The position numbers and the translations under genes are program-made. Positions 1 through 8,570 of a DNA stretch of 64,000 nucleotides are shown here, piece after piece (position 1 is the first letter of the stretch; the number at the start of each line of letters is the position of its first letter). This DNA comes from Gammaproteobacteria bacterium (GTDB lineage Bacteria > Pseudomonadota > Gammaproteobacteria > Pseudomonadales > Porticoccaceae). Location: the NCBI GenBank assembly GCA_016191205.1, contig JACPPB010000013.1, positions 1-64,000 of the forward strand, given 5' to 3'. Under the pieces are notes generated by a model. It was not told the origin of the DNA. It made no database searches and saw nothing but the letters and a program-made list of their open reading frames with translations.

Positions 1-699
1 GAACCGGTCTTTCAGCGCCACCACGCCGGTCACCGGATTCACGCCGTTGTTGGCGAGGCAGGCACCCATAAGCGCCAGGTCCCGCGCCGTTACCAGAATC
101 GAGCACTGCCGGAAATAGAGATCCAGCACGTCGTCCGGCGGCTGGTCGAGAATGCCGTGTCCGTACAGCAGATGGGCAATCGCGCGATTGCGGTGTCCGG
201 TTTCACTCTCCGACCGATAGACTTTTTCATCGATGCCAACCGGCGCTCCGGTATATTTTGAAAACGCGCCGAGAATGCGCTCCATGCTGGTCCGGCCGTC
301 CTTGGCCGCCACCATGCCGGTGGTCGCGATTGCACCGGCATTGATCATCGGATTCAACGGACGCCCGGATATTGGCTCCAGGCTGATCGAGTTGAAGGCT
401 TCCCCCGATGGCTCGACGCCCACCTTGCTCAGTACCGCGTCGATGCCGCGGTCCTCCAATGCGAGTCCGAAGGTAAGCGCCTTTGAGATGGACTGGATGG
501 TAAAGGCCTGCCGCGCGTCGCCGACCTGGTAGACGTGACCGTCGACCGTGACGATGGCGATGCCGAGCCAGGCCGGATTGGCGGCCGTCAGTTCGGGGAT
601 GTAGTTGGCCAACTCCCCACCGCTCACGGTTGCCAGGTCTGCCAGCAGCTGCTCGAGATAGCGGTGAATGGGTGAACGATCAAGTTGCGAATGTTGCAT
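1..699 (-). CDS. glsA: Glutaminase (partial, runs off left edge)
   Basis: Hydrolyses L-glutamine to glutamate and ammonia in the cytoplasm (serine-dependent beta-lactamase-like fold). The first 233 codons are present and the C-terminus lies beyond the window. My reading of the reverse strand gives MQHSQLDRSPIHRYLEQLL at the start and the hallmark Ser-x-x-Lys motif in IQSISKALTFGL (Ser70, Lys73), followed by NPMINAGAI and LANNGVNPVTG, all typical of bacterial GlsA. The start ATG at 699-697 has GGAG about 6 nt upstream. It is divergent from the HD-type gene. The family call is secure; which paralogue type it is cannot be told. Confidence 0.93.
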   Translation of the reverse strand, partial: MQHSQLDRSPIHRYLEQLLADLATVSGGELANYIPELTAANPAWLGIAIVTVDGHVYQVGDARQAFTIQSISKALTFGLALEDRGIDAVLSKVGVEPSGEAFNSISLEPISGRPLNPMINAGAIATTGMVAAKDGRTSMERILGAFSKYTGAPVGIDEKVYRSESETGHRNRAIAHLLYGHGILDQPPDDVLDLYFRQCSILVTARDLALMGACLANNGVNPVTGVVALKDRF

Positions 700-898
700 T
701 GAATCTCCGGATCGCCGGTTCCAGCGTCAGTTTCATCAGCAAAAAGCGGGAGCAAAAAGCCCGCCACAAACCGTTAATCCCGGGGCTGAATTACAGGGGA
801 ACGAAACTTGCACGGCTTTTTTGTACAATTCCGTGCCTCAATGTGCGCAGACCCATTTGCCCACTCCGCCACCCGCTGAGCAGCCACTGGAGAAACTG

Positions 899-1555
899 TT
901 GATCCGTCGCGCGAAAGCCGCAGTTGACCTACTGACGAAAAAGCGATTCTGCTCGCTTTGGAGTCGGCACGAAATTCCCGTCAATGAGTCTGACCCGGCG
1001 GGCATCTGGGCGAACCTGCTGGATCGTTTCGCCGAACCGCATCGCCACTATCACGGCAAAGCGCACATGGAGCATTGTCTGCAAGAATTCGACCAGGCAT
1101 CCTCCGCCATGGAAAACCCGGATGCCGTGGAAATGGCCCTGTGGTTTCACGATGTTGTTTATGCGGCGGGGGCCAATGACAACGAGGAAAAAAGCGCGGA
1201 TCTTTTCGAAGGCTTCGCGAGGCATGCCCTGGAAGAGCCCTTCGCAAGCGAAGTCAGTTCATTGATTCTGGACACGAAGCATATCCAGCTTCCCGTGACA
1301 TCCAACGCGAAATACACCGTGGATATTGATCTGGCAAGCTTCGGCCGTCCCTGGCCAGAATTCATGGCCGACTGTCATGCGCTCCGAAACGAACAAACCA
1401 CGTTTTCACACGAACAGTATTATCGGAAGAAATGCGCGTTCCTGAACTCGCTGCTTGCCAGGCAGAATATATATTCCACACCGCACTTCCAGAAACGCTA
1501 CGAGAACTCGGCACGGCAGAACATGGTCCGCTATATCGAACGTATCCAGCCGTAA
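899..1555 (+). CDS. HD-type predicted metal-dependent phosphohydrolase
   Basis: About 218 aa, soluble. Resembles the uncharacterised HD-domain family of predicted metal-dependent phosphohydrolases (COG4339 type). Visible metal-ligand motifs are RHYHGKAHMEHCL (residues about 49-61) and LWFHDVVY (His84-Asp85). The same frame is open from an ATG at 668, but that stretch overlaps the glsA start region and looks non-coding. I prefer the TTG at 899 because GGAG lies 6 nt before it and the protein then has the usual family length. The substrate is unknown. A stem-loop at 1622-1653 follows the stop. Confidence 0.75.
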   Translation: MIRRAKAAVDLLTKKRFCSLWSRHEIPVNESDPAGIWANLLDRFAEPHRHYHGKAHMEHCLQEFDQASSAMENPDAVEMALWFHDVVYAAGANDNEEKSADLFEGFARHALEEPFASEVSSLILDTKHIQLPVTSNAKYTVDIDLASFGRPWPEFMADCHALRNEQTTFSHEQYYRKKCAFLNSLLARQNIYSTPHFQKRYENSARQNMVRYIERIQP

Positions 1556-1621
1556 AAACCACGGCCTCGTCTGCAACCCGAAACCCGGGTTCCGGGACTC
1601 GGACAGAGCCGGCAAAGTTTC

Positions 1622-1653
1622 CCCGGACCGTCGAACGGGACCGACGGTCCGGG
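1622..1653 (+). terminator. Probable intrinsic terminator after HD gene
   Basis: A perfect 12-bp stem (1622-1633 pairs with 1642-1653, CCCGGACCGTCG and its complement) closes an 8-nt loop. A run of five T follows at 1659-1663 after a short spacer. It lies between the convergent HD gene and the gene ending at 1687. Confidence 0.6.
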
Positions 1654-1686
1654 ATCACTTTTTCATCCCTCGGTAAAAACGCGCCA

Positions 1687-2277
1687 TCACTGTAGCGAAC
1701 AGTCATAGGGGGTTCCGGCGGGGGGCACGTTGGCCGGATAGTTGTCAAAACCATAGGACGCCGGCAAGGCACAGTTCATTTTAAGTGTATTTTCCAGCAC
1801 TTTTTCCGAGCAGGGATCCGAACTCGGGCCCGTGCATGAATACGCATTCATGGTGCCGGTGAAAACCCGAACCAGCACATCTATGGGAATCCAGTTGGCA
1901 TTGACGCAAAACTCCGGCTTCAGCAGTGGATCGTCGGACAATTCGACCTTTACCTCGGCCTTTCCCTTTACCTTGTCGGTGATATCGCCCTGATCGATCT
2001 GTTGTTGTCCGACCAGCACCTGTTGTATGGCGGACTGTCCGGGCGAAATCTGCTTGCTGGTGGGATTTTCACAGAGCACATCTATCAACGCCGTACTGGC
2101 AACACATTCAATCTGTCCGGGCTTCACATCCGGATTCGGGACGCTTTTGAGCAGGGCATCACACACCACGCTGCCCACAATCCAGCGTCCGTTGACGTAG
2201 GTGTAGATCGCACTGGCATTGCCAGCCTGCACCAGAATTACCATAAACACAGCCAGTTTTACCGCAGCCTTCAACAT
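1687..2277 (-). CDS. Secreted cysteine-containing protein, unknown function
   Basis: 196 aa. I do not recognise a family. Residues 1-23 form a clear Sec signal peptide (MLKAAVKLAVFMVILVQAG, cleavage probably after NASA), so the mature protein should be periplasmic or exported. The mature part holds eight cysteines, an even number that fits disulfide bonds, and a polar middle (KVKGKAEVKVELSDDP). It lies downstream of the FecR-TPR-barrel gene on the same strand, 124 bp after its stop, so it could be co-transcribed with it. That link is inferred from position only. Confidence 0.7.
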   Translation of the reverse strand: MLKAAVKLAVFMVILVQAGNASAIYTYVNGRWIVGSVVCDALLKSVPNPDVKPGQIECVASTALIDVLCENPTSKQISPGQSAIQQVLVGQQQIDQGDITDKVKGKAEVKVELSDDPLLKPEFCVNANWIPIDVLVRVFTGTMNAYSCTGPSSDPCSEKVLENTLKMNCALPASYGFDNYPANVPPAGTPYDCSLQ

Positions 2278-2401
2278 GCCGAAACTCCTTTGTTTGAACC
2301 CAGTTGAACAACACCCTTGCTTCGCGCGTGATGCACGGCGGTCAGGTCACCGCCATGCGGTTACATCATCGGTTGATCGACTCTCAGATCGGTTCGCCAG
2401 C

Positions 2402-5400
2402 CTACTGAAACGACAAGGTGAAGCGGGCCACCAGTGCACGTTCGGGCTGGATGGTCGTATTGTTGACATCCACTTCAAAGAACCGGAAATCTTCATTGGT
2501 AAGATTCACCGCGGAAAGAGACAGCAAACCCCGGCGCGCCGGTAGGCGATAGGAAACGCCCGCATCCAGCAGCCAGAACTGGTCGTTGCCGGACCGCAAC
2601 CCGGGCGCCAGGAAGCCGGCAAATGTGCCGTCCTGCTTCCAGTAGGTCGCGGTGACAAAGCCGCCCCACCCGGACGGATCGAAAAACCGCACTCCGAGGG
2701 GAATCCGCTGCGTGTTCAGCTCCTTCGGCCCGATGACCTTGTCGCGCTCGTAGCGCTCCAGGATGTACTCCGCGCGCAGCGCGACCGATGTCGCCGGCGT
2801 CCAGAACAGATAGGCGCGGCCCAGATACTCGGTCCAGTCGATGGCCCGGTTGACCGGCACCCCCAGTTCCGACACGTCGGTAAAGGGCACCTGCAAGTCT
2901 CGCGTCGAGAGTTCCATGCCTCCGAACAGTTTCGGTGCAAACCTTTGATCGAGCGCCACCCCGTAGGTCCAGGCTTCCGTCAGATTGGCGTCGTCATAAA
3001 ACTGGTTGAATCCCGCTACCTGGGTAGGTTCCAGCGTCTGATTGGTTATCAGGGTGCGTTTGAGCGCCCTGAACGCCGCGGCGCGCAGGGTGGTGTCCGG
3101 GACCGGGGTCCAGATCAGACCCAGTTTGGGATTGAGCTGGTCCTTGTCCGCTTCGTCGCCGATTATTGCGTCATAGCTCAGGCCCAGGATGGCCTTCAGG
3201 TTCTTCAGCACCTCGATGTCGGCATAACTGTAGGCATTCGTATGCCGCAAATCGGTGCCGGTTGACGATGCGATCGTCGGGTCTTCCGGAAAGCTGAAAG
3301 CGAGATCCAGCTTGCCGTTCACATCCATCAACCCGACCCCGCTCTGGAGATTCAGATGATCGGTGCGATACAGATGCTGGGCTTCGGCGCCGAAAGCGGT
3401 TTCAGGTACCTGTGCGGCAAAAAATGCGCTGGGAAACGGGAAATCCTTGATGGTCTGATCGGTTTTCGCGTCCTGGTAGGTCAGGGATACCAGCAGGACC
3501 GAATTGTCCGCCAGGTTATGGCGCCCGCCAACCCGGAACACTTCCTTGTTCTCCATGTTTCTCAGGTTGTTCAAAATATCTTCCTTGAAAAACCGCTGTT
3601 GAACGTCGCCCTGCTCGGTGTCCCGATAGCGATACTCGGCCTGGACACTGGTTTCCGGCGACAGTTCGGCCTGCACGAAGGCGTTGGCCATGTCGTCGCT
3701 TTGGTCGGAGTTATCGCGGAAACCGTCGGTGTGGTAGTGAAACCCGCCCACACTGAAGGAAATATGCTGGTAAATGCCGGACACCACGGCATCCTCGCCA
3801 TGGGTACCGTCTTCACCCAGCAGACCGTTCGTTTGCAGTCTCAGGCCGTCGCTGTTGAAAAGTTGATTGAACTCATTGAATCCCAGTGACCCCGGTCCGC
3901 CGGCGCCGATCAGAAAGAGATTGCTCTCCGACAACTGGGGTTGCACCGGCGTGACGCTCAGGGGCTGCAAGAGCTGGGATTGCAGCAATTCGCTGACCCT
4001 GGCGATCTCGTGACGCGGCACGCCCGCATAGGAGTCGGCGAGCAGGCGATGCGCCGAGAAGTTGGTCGGATCCACGTTCACCGACTTCCAGCCCTCGACC
4101 AGAGCGAGCTGCTCAAAGCCGAGATCCGAGTAGACCCGCGCCTGGCTCGCGCTGCGCGCCGCCAGATCCGAATCCAGCAGCAGGCGCGAACGATAGACCG
4201 CCCGGTTGTCGTTCAACTCGACCGCCTTCTGCATGTCTTCCAGCGCCGCGACCGGTCGGTTGGTCGTCTGCTTCTGGATCGCGCTGTAGAACCAGGGTGT
4301 GGGGTCGTTGGGATCCACCTCCCGGGCGGTGATGTATTCGCGATCGACCAGGGCGTCGCGCTTCTCCTCGAAATAGGCTTTGCCGAGATAGCTGCGAATG
4401 ATGGAATTGTTGGGATCCAGACTTGCCGCAATCTCCAGCTGGTGGCGTCCCTGCGCCAGTTCGCCGTCGCGGATACTGGCGAGACCCATCCCGAGCCTGG
4501 GCATGGGGTCGCCCTGATCCAGTGCGATCGCCCGCGCAAACGCGGCACGAGCCGGCTGCGTTTCGATTCTGGTCAAATGGGCAAAGCCCAGCACCGTCTG
4601 GGTACGGGACAGATCCGGCTGCAAGGATGCCGCTTTCTCGGCGGCACGCAGAGCGGCATCGACGTCCGCGAACGACAGCTGGATCTCGGCCAGTCGTGCC
4701 CAGGCCAGGGCATTGTTTTGATCCAGCAGGACCGCGCGCTCGACACTGGCGCGCGCGCCTTGCAGGTCGAACTGCGCCTGCTGCGCATAGGAGAGCGCAA
4801 GCCATGCCGCCGGAGAATCGGGAGCGCCATTGACCGCCTTGGTCCCGATGTCCATGGCGCCGGCCTTGTCGCCCTGCGCCACGGCGACAATGGTTTTCAG
4901 GGCGCGCGCGTTGCCGTCGTCCGGATGCGTGCCCAGGATGCGCTCGATATCGACATTGGCCTGATCCACACGTCCGACCGCGAGCAACAGGGAAGCGCGG
5001 TAGGCGAGCAAACGCGGATCGCCGACGCTGTCGGGAACCTTCCCGAGCTGGGCAAAAGCGTTTTGCAGATCGCCTTTCAGATAGGCGTCTACCGACGCGC
5101 GAACCGCCCCCTCCCAGCCCGGCCCCGCCGGCCAGGCGTCGGCACTCAAATCCACCACGGGCTGATAGTAGAGCGCCCAATGCACCGCGTCCCGGGGCCG
5201 CACCACGAGCTGACGCACCGGCGGACTTCCGGCGGCGGCCACCGCCGCCTCGCCCGGCCCGAGCGCCATGGAACCTTGATCGTTGGCCGCGACAACGCGT
5301 CCCTCGAGCACCCGAATCTCGGCCTCGGCTCCCGCGATGCTCATCAGGAACTCCGTGCCCTCGATGGTCCCGTTGACGTACGGCGTGCTGACCGTCATGC

Positions 5401-5773
5401 GCCGGGGCTTGCGGCTCAGGGAGGCAAACGCGCCCTGCACAAGGGAGAGCAGCGACGTCTCCGTCGTTTTTTCGGCGATATCCAACAGACGGATGGTGGT
5501 GTTCTGGTCGATGCGCAACACCGCATCATTGATCAGGGCGACCTCGGCGCGACTGCGCTCGCCCACCCGGACCGTGTCCCCTTCACACAGCACCGCCTCG
5601 GTTGCCGGCGTTGTCCACGCCGCCGCCTGACTGCCCTGCACCTCCACGGCGCCCTGAATGGAGACAAACTGTCCGACCGCCTGCTCGCAGGTCGGCAGCG
5701 CCCAAACGGGGATTCCGAACAACAGCAGGACAAGTCCGACATGCCATTGCCACCTGTGCCTGATCGTTTCCAA
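2402..5773 (-). CDS. FecR domain-TPR-outer-membrane beta-barrel fusion protein
   Basis: 1123 aa. Domains in order: a signal peptide (1-26, ending VWA); a FecR-like domain (about 34-190) with the typical LLSLVQGAF and VSTPYVNGTIEGTEF stretches; a helical TPR array (about 225-610) with repeated A-W-x-x-L/A-L patterns; and a C-terminal transmembrane beta-barrel (about 630-1123) of alternating aromatic and polar strands. It ends like TonB-dependent receptors (LSAVNLTNEDFRFFEV, then ARFTLSFQ). No TonB plug domain is evident. The start is a TTG at 5773 with GGGAGG 5 nt upstream. It is divergent from the CHASE2 cyclase. TPR-plus-barrel recalls exopolysaccharide exporters of the BcsC/PgaA kind, but no synthase is nearby, so the cargo is unknown. 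Confidence 0.8.
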   Translation of the reverse strand: METIRHRWQWHVGLVLLLFGIPVWALPTCEQAVGQFVSIQGAVEVQGSQAAAWTTPATEAVLCEGDTVRVGERSRAEVALINDAVLRIDQNTTIRLLDIAEKTTETSLLSLVQGAFASLSRKPRRMTVSTPYVNGTIEGTEFLMSIAGAEAEIRVLEGRVVAANDQGSMALGPGEAAVAAAGSPPVRQLVVRPRDAVHWALYYQPVVDLSADAWPAGPGWEGAVRASVDAYLKGDLQNAFAQLGKVPDSVGDPRLLAYRASLLLAVGRVDQANVDIERILGTHPDDGNARALKTIVAVAQGDKAGAMDIGTKAVNGAPDSPAAWLALSYAQQAQFDLQGARASVERAVLLDQNNALAWARLAEIQLSFADVDAALRAAEKAASLQPDLSRTQTVLGFAHLTRIETQPARAAFARAIALDQGDPMPRLGMGLASIRDGELAQGRHQLEIAASLDPNNSIIRSYLGKAYFEEKRDALVDREYITAREVDPNDPTPWFYSAIQKQTTNRPVAALEDMQKAVELNDNRAVYRSRLLLDSDLAARSASQARVYSDLGFEQLALVEGWKSVNVDPTNFSAHRLLADSYAGVPRHEIARVSELLQSQLLQPLSVTPVQPQLSESNLFLIGAGGPGSLGFNEFNQLFNSDGLRLQTNGLLGEDGTHGEDAVVSGIYQHISFSVGGFHYHTDGFRDNSDQSDDMANAFVQAELSPETSVQAEYRYRDTEQGDVQQRFFKEDILNNLRNMENKEVFRVGGRHNLADNSVLLVSLTYQDAKTDQTIKDFPFPSAFFAAQVPETAFGAEAQHLYRTDHLNLQSGVGLMDVNGKLDLAFSFPEDPTIASSTGTDLRHTNAYSYADIEVLKNLKAILGLSYDAIIGDEADKDQLNPKLGLIWTPVPDTTLRAAAFRALKRTLITNQTLEPTQVAGFNQFYDDANLTEAWTYGVALDQRFAPKLFGGMELSTRDLQVPFTDVSELGVPVNRAIDWTEYLGRAYLFWTPATSVALRAEYILERYERDKVIGPKELNTQRIPLGVRFFDPSGWGGFVTATYWKQDGTFAGFLAPGLRSGNDQFWLLDAGVSYRLPARRGLLSLSAVNLTNEDFRFFEVDVNNTTIQPERALVARFTLSFQ

Positions 5774-6158
5774 AGCTGCCTCCCTGATCCCGTACCCGAA
5801 TCATCCGTTGCGGATGGACTGAACAGAGCAGAGCAACAAACATACCAACTTGCATACATGGGCCAACCTTCTGTCCCGGTTGAACCTTTGCCCGGGCAAT
5901 GCCGGTCAGCGGCCCGATCGCTGCTCCTCATTGGGGCGGCAAGGTGCCTTTGGGCCTTGAATCGGTGCGTTGCTCGGTTGCACGCCGGTCGCCATCGAGC
6001 CGGCCGCGCCCGCGCGGGCAGCAGGCCGTGTCCCGTGCGGCCACGGCGGCGGGCGTCGCGGTGCGAACGACCGCCTCCCGCCGGGAATTATGTGAAAATC
6101 GTCCCGCTTGCTGGCACAGGATTAGCACGTCTCGCGGCAATCACCAGGAACCCTTCAC
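5774..6158. other. Divergent intergenic region, FecR-barrel / CHASE2 cyclase
   Basis: 385 bp with no gene. It must hold the promoters of both divergent genes. A weak sigma70-like pair is seen on the minus strand (listed separately). On the plus side, AGGAA lies shortly before the cyclase ATG. I see no clear operator palindrome or terminator. Confidence 0.6.
5839..5866 (-). promoter_or_regulatory. Possible promoter of the FecR-TPR-barrel gene
   Basis: On the minus strand, TTGGCC (5866-5861) is followed after 16 nt by TATGTT (5844-5839), about 65 nt before the TTG start. Matches to sigma70 are partial (TTG at -35, four of six at -10), so this is a weak call. Confidence 0.3.
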
Positions 6159-8384
6159 ATGCGGCGACTAATGAAAGGATTAGCCGTCGGCGTCTGCACC
6201 GGGCTCAGCGGCGCGCTTCTGGCGCTTTCGCCGCTCGGCGCCGGGTTCGAACGCAATGTCGGACTCGCCTGGCTGTTTCGGGCCAGAGGTCCCATCACGC
6301 CGCCGGCGGAGATGGTGGTGGTGGGAATCAACGCGCGAACCGGCGCGGATATCGGACTGCCCAGCCTGCCCATCCAGTGGCCGCGCACCATTCACGCCCG
6401 CCTGATCGAGGAACTGGTCCGGCGCAACGCGTCCGTGATCGCGTTCGACATGCATTTTTCGGAACCCAAATCGGCGGAGCAGGACCGTGCTTTCGCGACC
6501 GCGATCACCGAGTCCGGACGCGTGGTGCTGCTGGAGAAACTCATCGGCCGGCGCCAGCTCATCACCGGCGGGGGTGGCAAGCAGAGCGCCATCTGGACGG
6601 AAAGCACCGAGCCGCCCCTGGCATCCCTTGCCGCCGGCAGCAAGGGCATCGGGTCCTTTCCGTTGCCCAAGCTGGGGGCGTCGGTTTACGAGTTCTGGAC
6701 GTTCAAGGCGAGTGCCGGGGACGCACCCACCCTGCCCGCCGTGGCCCTGCAACTCCATGCTGCCGCCACGCATCCACACTGGCTGGAATCGCTGGTGCGA
6801 ACGGGCACCATCACCGTCCGGGATCCGCCCCCAGCCGCCGGAGCGGACGGCGACGCCGGCGCGCTGCGCGAGCTGATGCGTTCGCTGCGCTCGACACTGG
6901 CCGCGGATGGCGCAACCGGCGCGCGCGGTCCGCAACAGGACGATCTTCTCGAACCCGGGCTACCGCCTGTTCTGCGCGCCCTGGTCGAGCTGTATCGGGG
7001 CCCCAATGTCCGCTACCTGAATTTCTATGGCCCCCCCGGCACCATCACCACCATTCCCTACCAGGCGGTCATCAACGCCAGCGGCGATGTCCCGGACCTC
7101 AGCGGCAAAGTCGTGTTTGTCGGCTATTCCGACCTCTACGATGCCGGACAACCGGACCGCTTTTACACCGTGTTTACCAGCGACGATGGCGTGGATCTCA
7201 GCGGGGTCGAAATTGCCGCCACCTCCTTTGCCAACCTGCTGACCAACCGGGCATTGAAGCCGCTGAACGCCCTGCCCACCGCGGCCATGTTGACCGCGTT
7301 TGGCCTCATCATGGGCGCGCTGGTCTATCTGCTGCCGGCGCTTTGGGGGGTCCCGCTCGCCCTGGCACTGGCCGCAAGTTACGCCCTCGCCGCCCAGCAC
7401 GGGTTCACGACGCGCGAACTCTGGCTGCCCTTCGCGACGCCGCTGCTGGCGCAGACGCCGGTTGCCCTGTTTGCCGGCCTGCTCGGTCAATATCTGCTGG
7501 AGCGGCGCCGGGGCAAGCGGGTGTCCGAGGCCATCAGCTACTACCTTCCCGAGAATATCGCCAGGGATCTGGCCAAAAATACCCTGGACCCCGCCTCGGT
7601 CAACAAAGTGGTTTTCAGTACCTGTCTGGCAACCGATATGGCCGGTTTTTCCAGCATCGCCGAAAAGTTGCCGCCCGGCGAACTCGCGTCCTTTCTCAAC
7701 GAATACTTCGACAGCCTGTCGCGCCCACTGCGTGAGCACAAGGTCGATGTGACCGAGTTCAGAGCCGACGGCATCATGTGCGCATGGACTTCGCCGGCCC
7801 CTCTTCTCGCGGCGCGCCGCAGCGCGGTGCTGGCGGCGCTCGGCGCGGCGGCCGCCATCACCGAGTTCAAACAACGGAACCCGGTGCTGGTTTCACCCCT
7901 GCGGATCGGCCTCGAAGTCGGTTGGGTGTACGTCGGCCACGCCGGCGGCGGCGGCCATTTCGTCTACAGCATCGTGGGAGACTGCGCCAATACCGCGTCC
8001 CGGGTCGAAAGTCTGAACAAACACCTCGGCTCCCAGATCCTGGCCTCCCAGAGCACGGTGGAAGCGCTGGATGAAATACTGGTACGACCCCTGGGCCGCT
8101 TCCAGCTCGCCGGCAAATCGGAACCCGTGGCCGTGGTGGAGATCGTGGCGCTCAAGGAACGCGCAACCGCGGGGGATCTGCAGCGCTGCGAACGCTTCGC
8201 GCAAGCACTGGCACATTTTCAAGCCGCGGACTGGGCCATGGCCCATACGCTGTTCGACGGGATACTCGATGGCCACCCCGAAGACGGCCCGACACGCTTC
8301 TATCGCGCGCGCTGTCTGCGTTATCTGGACGCATCGTCAACAGCGCCCGAAGATCCCGGCCTGATCCTGATGACGGAGAAATAA
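6159..8384 (+). CDS. CHASE2-domain class III nucleotide cyclase
   Basis: 741 aa membrane sensor enzyme. Layout: an N-terminal membrane segment (about 5-25), an extracytoplasmic CHASE2 sensor (about 35-375), three membrane helices (about 380-455), a cytoplasmic class III cyclase domain (about 484-665) and a short C-terminal helical tail. Metal-binding Asp493 (CLATDMAGFSS) and Asp537 (FRADGIMCAW), and transition-state Asn611/Arg615 (GDCANTASRVESLNK), are present, so it should be active. The purine-selecting positions read Glu533 and Ser604 rather than the Lys and Asp/Thr of adenylate cyclases, so cGMP may be the product. CHASE2 cyclases often neighbour FecR-domain proteins, as here. ATG at 6171 is an alternative start. 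Confidence 0.88.
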   Translation: MRRLMKGLAVGVCTGLSGALLALSPLGAGFERNVGLAWLFRARGPITPPAEMVVVGINARTGADIGLPSLPIQWPRTIHARLIEELVRRNASVIAFDMHFSEPKSAEQDRAFATAITESGRVVLLEKLIGRRQLITGGGGKQSAIWTESTEPPLASLAAGSKGIGSFPLPKLGASVYEFWTFKASAGDAPTLPAVALQLHAAATHPHWLESLVRTGTITVRDPPPAAGADGDAGALRELMRSLRSTLAADGATGARGPQQDDLLEPGLPPVLRALVELYRGPNVRYLNFYGPPGTITTIPYQAVINASGDVPDLSGKVVFVGYSDLYDAGQPDRFYTVFTSDDGVDLSGVEIAATSFANLLTNRALKPLNALPTAAMLTAFGLIMGALVYLLPALWGVPLALALAASYALAAQHGFTTRELWLPFATPLLAQTPVALFAGLLGQYLLERRRGKRVSEAISYYLPENIARDLAKNTLDPASVNKVVFSTCLATDMAGFSSIAEKLPPGELASFLNEYFDSLSRPLREHKVDVTEFRADGIMCAWTSPAPLLAARRSAVLAALGAAAAITEFKQRNPVLVSPLRIGLEVGWVYVGHAGGGGHFVYSIVGDCANTASRVESLNKHLGSQILASQSTVEALDEILVRPLGRFQLAGKSEPVAVVEIVALKERATAGDLQRCERFAQALAHFQAADWAMAHTLFDGILDGHPEDGPTRFYRARCLRYLDASSTAPEDPGLILMTEK

Positions 8385-8570
8385 CTCGGCATTGTTGCGG
8401 TTTTCAATGACACCGCGGCGCCGGGACGGGCTGACCAATTCCTCGGCGGCCGGGAGCGGACGAGCGCCGCCTCCCGGAGCGGTCAGGGTCGGCTGTCGCT
8501 CGCCGCGCTGACACAGAAATTTCACACTGGCGAGATAGACTGTGTCTCACCATCACAACTTGCGCAGCTC

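Noticed and set aside
800-829. TACAAT as a -10 box for the HD-type gene
   Set aside because: No acceptable -35 box at 16-18 nt spacing.
668-898. Extended N-terminus for the HD-type protein
   Set aside because: Low-complexity, Cys/Ser-rich, overlaps the glsA start region; TTG at 899 has a good ribosome site.
3941-7735. Open plus-strand frame of about 1264 codons antisense to the FecR gene and into the cyclase
   Set aside because: Arg/Gly/Pro-rich shadow translation with no family motifs; the opposite strand and another frame carry clear domains.
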